The notes under the pieces were generated by a model. The model had not been told where the DNA came from. It ran no database searches and was given only the letters and a program-made list of their open reading frames with translations. 19,109 nt of DNA from Thermoplasmata archaeon (GTDB lineage Archaea; Thermoplasmatota; Thermoplasmata; Lutacidiplasmatales; UBA184). The stretch lies in contig JAKAPG010000012.1 in assembly GCA_021823085.1 (NCBI GenBank), positions 1 to 19,109 of the forward strand, given 5' to 3'. This document shows, piece after piece, positions 15,104 through 19,109 of this stretch; within the stretch, counting starts at the first letter, position 1; every line of letters starts with the position of its first letter. A program made the position numbers and the translations under genes.

Positions 15104-15327
15104 GGCCGGTCGAGGCCCCTCCGCCTCCGAGCGGCTCGGTCTGGGCGAGTCCGTTCGCGATCTTCGGCTACGCGATGATCGTCGCGAGCGCCTACGCGGT
15201 CTTCGAGATGAGCTATTACGCCGGGGTCCCGGCACTCTCCGGCGCAACGCTCGGGACCGTCGCGGGCGTGGTGATCGCGATCATCGCCTTCCTCGTGCTG
15301 GGCGTGCGGGCGCCCGAGAACGACTGA
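15088..15327 (+). CDS. Small two-helix membrane protein, probable oxidase accessory subunit
   Basis: A 79-residue protein from GTG 15088 (16-nt overlap with the oxidase gene), or 75 residues from TTG 15100, whose TTGA overlaps the oxidase TGA. After a proline-rich start ('APPPPSGSVW') there are two hydrophobic segments: 'FAIFGYAMIVASAYAVFEM' and 'TLGTVAGVVIAIIAFLVLG'. It ends with a short acidic-basic tail. Size, position and topology resemble the small accessory subunits of B-type or other heme-copper oxidases, such as ba3 subunit IIa, though the sequence itself has no diagnostic residue. It was identified from frame openness and overlap; the exact start is uncertain. Confidence 0.72.
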   Translation: MGELLRPVEAPPPPSGSVWASPFAIFGYAMIVASAYAVFEMSYYAGVPALSGATLGTVAGVVIAIIAFLVLGVRAPEND

Positions 15328-15368
15328 GCTCGGCGAAGCGCTAAGTCCGGTCGAGCTACGGACCGGCG

Positions 15369-15941
15369 ATGGAAATCGAACAACTCCCTCGCTCGTTCTT
15401 CGATCGGCCGACGCGCGTGGTCGCGCGGCAGCTCCTCGGCTGCGAGCTCTGGACGCAGGAGCCGACCGCACGGCGCGGGGTGCGCCTCGTGGAGACGGAG
15501 GCCTACGTCGACCACGACGAGGCGAACCACGCGAACCGGGGGATGACGAAACGCAATCGATCGATGTTCGGCGCACCGGGGACGCTCTACGTGTACCGCA
15601 TCCATCAGGTCGTCTGCGCGAACGTGGTCACGCGGCCCGGACAGGCGGTGCTGTTGCGGTCGGGCGAACCGATGGACGGGAGCGCGGACCGCGCCACGGT
15701 GGGGCCCGGGCGACTGTGCCGCTGGCTCGGGATCTCGATCGCGGACGATGGGACCGACACGGTCGCCGGAACCCGCGTTTCCTTGCTTCCCGCGCGACGT
15801 CCGCCCCGGCGCATCGTGGTCGGGACCCGCGTCGGGATATCTCGTGCGGTCGACCGGCTCCTCCGGTTCGCCGAGGCAGGATCGGCGCACGTTTCGACCC
15901 CCCGCCCCGAGGGCCGTCGAGCGCGGCCGCCGGTTACTTGA
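15369..15941 (+). CDS. 3-methyladenine DNA glycosylase (AAG/MPG type)
   Basis: A 190-residue monofunctional glycosylase that excises alkylated purines such as 3-methyladenine, starting base excision repair. Family motifs are 'FFDRPTRVVARQLLGCELW' (entry), the catalytic Glu region 'GVRLVETEAYVDHDEANHAN' (matching RIVETEAYxxxxDxAxH), 'GMTKRNRSMFGAPGTLYVYR', 'VVTRPGQAVLLRSGEPMDG', and the C-terminal 'VGISRAVDRLLRFAE'. It starts at ATG 15369, the first in-frame start of the domain. An AT-poor GCTAAGTC centred 26 bp upstream may be its TATA box. It is convergent with L37e, and the last 8 nt overlap the L37e stop region. Confidence 0.93.
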   Translation: MEIEQLPRSFFDRPTRVVARQLLGCELWTQEPTARRGVRLVETEAYVDHDEANHANRGMTKRNRSMFGAPGTLYVYRIHQVVCANVVTRPGQAVLLRSGEPMDGSADRATVGPGRLCRWLGISIADDGTDTVAGTRVSLLPARRPPRRIVVGTRVGISRAVDRLLRFAEAGSAHVSTPRPEGRRARPPVT

Positions 15942-16095
15942 GTTTGGCCCAGTCGTAGCCGCGCCGACGAGCGCTCGCGCCGAACCCGCACGAGGCACAG
16001 ACGGCCTTCTGGCGGTGGTAGGAATGGCGGCCGCACCGACGGCAAATGACGTGCACGATCTTTCCGCCCCGTCGGGCCGGTGTTCCCTTTCCCAT
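15934..16095 (-). CDS. rpl37e: 50S ribosomal protein L37e
   Basis: A 53-residue zinc-binding large-subunit ribosomal protein of archaea and eukaryotes. It starts 'MGKGTPARRGGKIVHVICRR', has the zinc motif CRRC...CASC ('VICRRCGRHSYHRQK' then 'VCASCGFG', C18/C21 and C33/C36 in approximate count) and ends 'RRRGYDWAKLK'. ATG at 16095-16093, stop TAA at 15936-15934. A GAGG about 9 nt before the ATG acts as ribosome-binding site. A TATA-like CTTAAAAG at 16151-16158 sits over the stop codon of the upstream kinase. Its 3' end overlaps the 3' end of the DNA glycosylase gene on the opposite strand. Confidence 0.94.
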   Translation of the reverse strand: MGKGTPARRGGKIVHVICRRCGRHSYHRQKAVCASCGFGASARRRGYDWAKLK

Positions 16096-16149
16096 GATCG
16101 TCCTCGTGGAGCGTGGATCGCTCGGGGGAGGTCGCCCACGGGCCCATCA

Positions 16150-16158
16150 CTTTTAAGT
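16150..16158 (-). promoter_or_regulatory. TATA-like box for L37e, overlapping the kinase stop codon
   Basis: The minus strand reads CTTAAAAGT, with the kinase TAA stop inside it. Its centre is about 59 bp from the L37e ATG, predicting a leader of around 30-35 nt containing the GAGG site. This gives L37e its own promoter in addition to possible readthrough from the kinase. Confidence 0.5.
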
Positions 16159-16854
16159 TTGCTCTCCAACGTCCGGGGGTCGCCTCGGGCGGCCCGAGGC
16201 GCGCTCGGCCCGCGGGCGCCGCGGGAGGCTCGCTCTCGGGGCCATCGCCGCGCGCGGCGCGAGCCGGCGGGCAAGGGCCTCGGCCGAACAGGGGGGAACG
16301 ACCCGGACGATCTGGATCCGTCGCCGCCGTCCCCAAGGGCCCCGAAGGAGTTCGCGCTCGGCCGGGGCGACCGCGGAGTGACGGGCATAGAGCCGCGGGG
16401 GATGACCCCGGGCATCGCAGTGGGCCCGCGCGGCCCGTTCGGCCGCCGGCACGTCCAGGTAGAGCGTGAGGCCGGGGCGGCCGATGCGGCCGCTCTTCTC
16501 CTCCCGCGCGTACAGCGCCCGGACCCGGTCGAGGGCTCCCGGCGGAACCCACCCGAGCCGCACCAACCCGGCGGTATAGGTCCACGGTCCCCAGGGGGAG
16601 GTGTCCAGGAGGACATCGCGGCCGGAGGCGGCCAATCGGAAGGCCCGGTGCCACCGTGTGGCCTCCCTCCGGATGAGCCGGCGCTCGAGCCGCACGAGCT
16701 CAGCGGAGGTTCGGAACCTCAACGAGATCGTGGGACCGACTCGATAGGCTTCGGGCAGGGCCACCCAGCCCAGGGTCCTGGCGAGCCTCCGGACGAGCTC
16801 GGTCTTGCCCGAGGCGGAGGGCCCGTCGATGGCAACGATGCGGCCCGCGGGCAC
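16153..16854 (-). CDS. P-loop nucleotide/nucleoside kinase-like protein
   Basis: A 233-residue P-loop NTPase. Walker A is 'IDGPSASGKTELVRRLA' (about residues 9-25, GPSASGKT). 'DVLLDTSPWGPWTYTAGLVR' resembles the DR(S/T)xxS region of thymidylate and deoxynucleoside kinases, and 'GLTLYLDVPAAERAARAHCD' resembles their P-x-x-A-hydrophobic strand with a LID-like Arg-rich segment after it. The substrate is not determinable, and the similarity to thymidylate kinase is at superfamily level. The last 35 residues are a basic, proline-rich tail with no motif. It starts at GTG 16854 with a GAGGGGTC upstream. It diverges from folP across 49 bp. L37e follows 57 bp downstream of the stop. Confidence 0.83.
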   Translation of the reverse strand: MPAGRIVAIDGPSASGKTELVRRLARTLGWVALPEAYRVGPTISLRFRTSAELVRLERRLIRREATRWHRAFRLAASGRDVLLDTSPWGPWTYTAGLVRLGWVPPGALDRVRALYAREEKSGRIGRPGLTLYLDVPAAERAARAHCDARGHPPRLYARHSAVAPAERELLRGPWGRRRRIQIVRVVPPCSAEALARRLAPRAAMAPRASLPRRPRAERASGRPRRPPDVGEQT

Positions 16855-16873
16855 GACCCCTCGATCCGCGGCG

Positions 16874-16882
16874 CAAAGATAT
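16874..16882. promoter_or_regulatory. Shared TATA-like box between the kinase and folP (divergent promoter)
   Basis: AAAGATAT (16875-16882) is the only AT-rich stretch in the 49-bp divergent spacer. It is 26 bp before the folP ATG (16904) and about 24 bp before the kinase GTG (16854) on the other strand, so one element could serve both directions with leaderless transcripts. Confidence 0.5.
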
Positions 16883-16903
16883 CCCCAGCGATGCCGCGGC
16901 CTT

Positions 16904-18217
16904 ATGGGGACGAGGAGCGCTCGGGCGTCCGTGTCGGAACCCCGGGAGGAACGCCATCGTTTCGCGGCGCGCGTACTCGAGAGCCGTTCCCCCTACGAGC
17001 TTGCCCGGGAGGTCGCCCGCACCGCGTCGGATCCCGAGGGGATCGGCATCATGTCGCAGAAGGGTCGTACGTACGCCGTCCGCCTCGACCACGTGTCGCT
17101 CCGGGCCGCTCCTCTGCTCAAACAAGAGGCCCTGGCGGTGGGTGCCGATTCGGCGCACGCGCGCGGGATCGCCGACCACTCCGTGTCGGAAACCTCCGTG
17201 GTGCTGCTCGCGACGTGGGCCCAACACCGTCGGCTCGCGGAGAAGCTCGAACGCCAACCGTTCGGATTGCGCGCGCTCGGCGCCGAGGTCGAAGCGGCGC
17301 TGCGGGCCTACGCACGCCACGGTCCGCGCACCGTGCCGGGCACCCACCGCTCGCTCCGGGTGGGCGATCGGCCGCGGGTGATGGGCGTCGTGAACGTCAC
17401 CCCCGACTCGTTCAGCGATGGAGGCCAATACCTCGAGCCCGAACGGGCGATCGCCCGCGCGCGGGAGATGATCGAAGAAGGCGCCGACACGGTCGACATC
17501 GGGGGCGAGTCGACCCGGCCCGGAGCGACCCCGGTCGACCCGGAGGAGGAGTGGCGTCGGATCGAACCGGTGGTCCGAGAGCTCGCTCGGGACGGTCGCG
17601 TGCCATTGAGCGTCGATACCCGCCACCCCGAAGTGGCGCGGCACGCGCTCGAGGCCGGCGCGGACATGATCAACGACGTGAGCGGCCTCGCGGATCCCGA
17701 GATGCGCCGGCTCGTGCGCGATGCTCGGGCCGCGGCCATCGTCGTGCACATGCGCGGGGAACCCTCCACGATGCAGGACGACACCCGCTACGGCGACCTG
17801 AGGGGCGAGGTCTACGCGGCGCTCGCGACCCTCACCGACGCAGCCCGGGAGGACGGGATTCCGGCGGATCGACTGCTGATCGATCCGGGGCTCGGGTTCG
17901 GCAAGACACCGGAACAGAGCCTCGAGCTGCTCGCGCATGCCGGTGAGCTGCGGTGCCTCGGCTACCCGGTCGTGATCGGCGCCTCCCGTAAGTCGATGCT
18001 CGGCTGGGCGCTGGGCGGCGCGCCGCCCGGTGCGCGCCTCGAGGCCGGTCTCTCGGCCGCGGTCCTTGCGGCTTCCCAAGGAGTCGAACTCATCCGGACC
18101 CATGACGTGGGACCGACGGTGCGGGCCCTCGCGCTGGTCGCCCGGATCTCGGAGGCGGCCCGCGCGCCCGCGCATTCTCTCGGGTCGGATCCGATCTCCG
18201 ATGGCCCGGATCTCTGA
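16904..18217 (+). CDS. folP: Dihydropteroate synthase with N-terminal extension
   Basis: A 437-residue enzyme joining a pterin pyrophosphate to p-aminobenzoate or a related arylamine in folate-type cofactor synthesis. The catalytic TIM barrel begins at about V159 with 'VMGVVNVTPDSFSDGG', followed by 'DTVDIGGESTRPGA', 'PLSVDTRHPEVARHAL', 'DMINDVSGLADPEM', 'AAIVVHMRGEPSTMQ', 'LLIDPGLGFGKTPEQSLELL', 'PVVIGASRKSML' and 'RTHDVGPT', covering all the pterin- and phosphate-binding loops. The N-terminal 158 residues include 'LLKQEALAVGADSAHARG' and 'RRLAEKLERQPFGL', an extension seen in many clostridial and archaeal DHPS proteins. ATG 16904 is preferred over an open frame back to 16805 because a TATA-like box lies 26 bp upstream. 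The downstream neighbour, ATP sulfurylase, is convergent and unrelated. Confidence 0.94.
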   Translation: MGTRSARASVSEPREERHRFAARVLESRSPYELAREVARTASDPEGIGIMSQKGRTYAVRLDHVSLRAAPLLKQEALAVGADSAHARGIADHSVSETSVVLLATWAQHRRLAEKLERQPFGLRALGAEVEAALRAYARHGPRTVPGTHRSLRVGDRPRVMGVVNVTPDSFSDGGQYLEPERAIARAREMIEEGADTVDIGGESTRPGATPVDPEEEWRRIEPVVRELARDGRVPLSVDTRHPEVARHALEAGADMINDVSGLADPEMRRLVRDARAAAIVVHMRGEPSTMQDDTRYGDLRGEVYAALATLTDAAREDGIPADRLLIDPGLGFGKTPEQSLELLAHAGELRCLGYPVVIGASRKSMLGWALGGAPPGARLEAGLSAAVLAASQGVELIRTHDVGPTVRALALVARISEAARAPAHSLGSDPISDGPDL

Positions 18218-18381
18218 CGAGCGAAGGACCGATCGGGGATGGCAGCGGGTCCTTGGCGGGCCGCTCCTAGGTCGCCCGTCCGAGAACGGGTTCGGCCCAA
18301 TACCGTCGCGGGGGCGCCGTATCCGACGCGCCCGGAGACGGGCGCGGCTCCGTCCGCGGATCCTGCGGGCCCGGGACGGGC
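18218..18381. other. Convergent intergenic spacer with nested stem-loops
   Basis: 164 bp between the stops of folP (plus) and ATP sulfurylase (minus). It holds GGGCCG (18258-18263) pairing with CGGCCC (18293-18298), enclosing CCCGT/ACGGG (18275-18290). It also holds a perfect 8-bp stem CGCGCCCG/CGGGCGCG with a GAGA tetraloop (18327-18346), a GNRA loop on the plus strand. No T-run or ORF is present. It could be a bidirectional termination region or a small structured RNA. Confidence 0.35.
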
Positions 18382-19109
18382 CTATGTCAAGAGGACGTCG
18401 CCTCTCGAGAGGATCTCTGCGACCTCGGGTCGAAGGATCTCGGTCGGTAGCTGTTCCCCCTTCGCGAGGGCGGCCCGGATCCGGGTCTGGCTCGTGTCCA
18501 GATGGTCGGAGGCCGGGTGGCCGCACGTCTTGGGCGTCGCCATCCAACCGCACCGTCGGCAGAAGAAGGTCTCCGCGAACTTGATCGGCCGGACGTCGAT
18601 CGGGTACTCGTCGAAGATGCGCTGGCACGCATAGGGATCGTAGTATTTTCCCAGGCCCGCCTGGTCCCGACCCACGATGTAGAGGCCGCAGCCGTAGTTC
18701 TTGCGGACGATGGCGAGGAAGAGGGCCGCTCTCGGTCCGGCGTAGCGCATCGTAATGCTCAACGAGGCCAGCAGGACCCGGTCCGCCGGGTAGTAGCGAC
18801 CGACCAAGGTGCGGTAGGCCTCCAAAATGACCTCGGGCTTGTAGTCCCCCTTCTTGAGACGGCCGAGGACCGGGTGCACGAGAAGTCCATCGACGTCATC
18901 CCGGTCCAGCGTGCACCGTTGAAGGTACTCGTGAGCCGTGTGCGGCACGTTACGGGTCTGGTAGGCCGCGACGTTCGTCCAGCCCCGACGGGAGAACTCC
19001 GCCCGGGTCTCGGCGGGGCTCAACTCGAATCGTCCCGTCGGATGGGGGAGGGGGCGGAGGAGGTCGACGGGTCCGGCCAGCGCTGTCTCACCGAGGGACG
19101 AGAGGTCGG
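18382..19109 (-). CDS. sat: ATP sulfurylase (sulfate adenylyltransferase), C-terminal part, cut by window edge
   Basis: Converts ATP and sulfate to APS and pyrophosphate, the first step of sulfate activation (or the reverse in sulfite oxidation). About 241 C-terminal residues are visible; the frame stays open through the window edge (visible upstream part includes 'LAGPVDLLRPLPHP'), and the family is about 380-400 residues. Motifs are 'AYQTRNVPHTAHEYLQR' (QTRN and HxxH ATP-binding), 'GLLVHPVLGRLKKGD', 'MRYAGPRAALFLAIVRKNYG' and 'IVGRDQAGLGKYYDPY', where the usual GRDHAG His is Gln. A zinc-finger-like 'FFCRRCGWMATPKTCGH' follows, then 'RIRAALAKGEQLPTEILRPE'. The TAG stop is at 18384-18382. The Met-type start would lie outside the window; an in-frame TTG at 19023 is internal. 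Neighbouring sulfur genes are not visible. Confidence 0.95.
   Translation of the reverse strand, partial: DLSSLGETALAGPVDLLRPLPHPTGRFELSPAETRAEFSRRGWTNVAAYQTRNVPHTAHEYLQRCTLDRDDVDGLLVHPVLGRLKKGDYKPEVILEAYRTLVGRYYPADRVLLASLSITMRYAGPRAALFLAIVRKNYGCGLYIVGRDQAGLGKYYDPYACQRIFDEYPIDVRPIKFAETFFCRRCGWMATPKTCGHPASDHLDTSQTRIRAALAKGEQLPTEILRPEVAEILSRGDVLLT

Noticed and set aside
15748..17946. 732-residue plus-strand frame over the glycosylase, L37e, kinase and folP
   Set aside because: It would run across four supported genes in other frames and has low-complexity Arg/Gly/Pro composition.
16700..18628. 642-residue minus-strand frame antisense to folP
   Set aside because: It overlaps folP and the sat end and has no domain; folP has all DHPS motifs on the opposite strand.

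Overview
The window is a dense, high-GC archaeal chromosome segment. The archaeal markers are A-type ATP synthase genes (atpF, atpA, atpB), ribosomal protein L37e, a B-family DNA polymerase, an archaeal-type ATP sulfurylase, and TATA-like boxes about 24-28 bp upstream of several start codons with no room for a 5' leader. The AtpA intein site is, from memory, shared with Thermoplasma, and there is a B-type heme-copper oxidase. Together these suggest an aerobic, GC-rich member of the Thermoplasmatota. That placement is inference; no 16S gene is present.

Layout. Positions 1-3741 (minus strand): the 5' part of atpB (cut by the window edge), atpA carrying an in-frame 232-residue mini-intein in its P-loop, atpF, then a separately promoted 2[4Fe-4S] ferredoxin. 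Positions 3742-4385 hold no credible gene but contain several perfect short stem-loops and may encode a structured RNA. At 4386-5150 is a DUF72/YecE protein. Positions 5265-8660 (plus strand) are a compact three-gene unit: a RadA/RecA-like protein with destroyed Walker A and B motifs, an 81-residue protein starting at TTG behind a very strong ribosome-binding site, and a B-family DNA polymerase with no recognisable proofreading motifs and a substituted motif C. The organisation resembles the logic of bacterial ImuA-ImuB-DnaE2 mutasomes and is the most interesting system here.

Positions 8691-12341 (plus): a HEAT-repeat protein, a double-GNAT protein and a possible GT-B-like protein, overlapping by 4 and 8 nt. 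Positions 12398-15327: a fused heme-copper oxidase subunit I+II whose CuA ligands are missing (suggesting a quinol-type electron donor), followed by a two-helix membrane protein. At 15369-15941 is an AAG-type 3-methyladenine DNA glycosylase, convergent with and overlapping L37e (minus, 15934-16095). Upstream of L37e on the minus strand is a P-loop nucleotide kinase, which diverges from folP (dihydropteroate synthase, 16904-18217) across a 49-bp spacer with one TATA-like element. The window ends with the C-terminal part of ATP sulfurylase (minus, 18382 to edge), convergent with folP across a stem-loop-rich 164-bp gap.

Functional themes are energy metabolism (ATP synthase, terminal oxidase, ferredoxin), DNA damage handling (polymerase unit, AAG glycosylase), and sulfur and folate chemistry.
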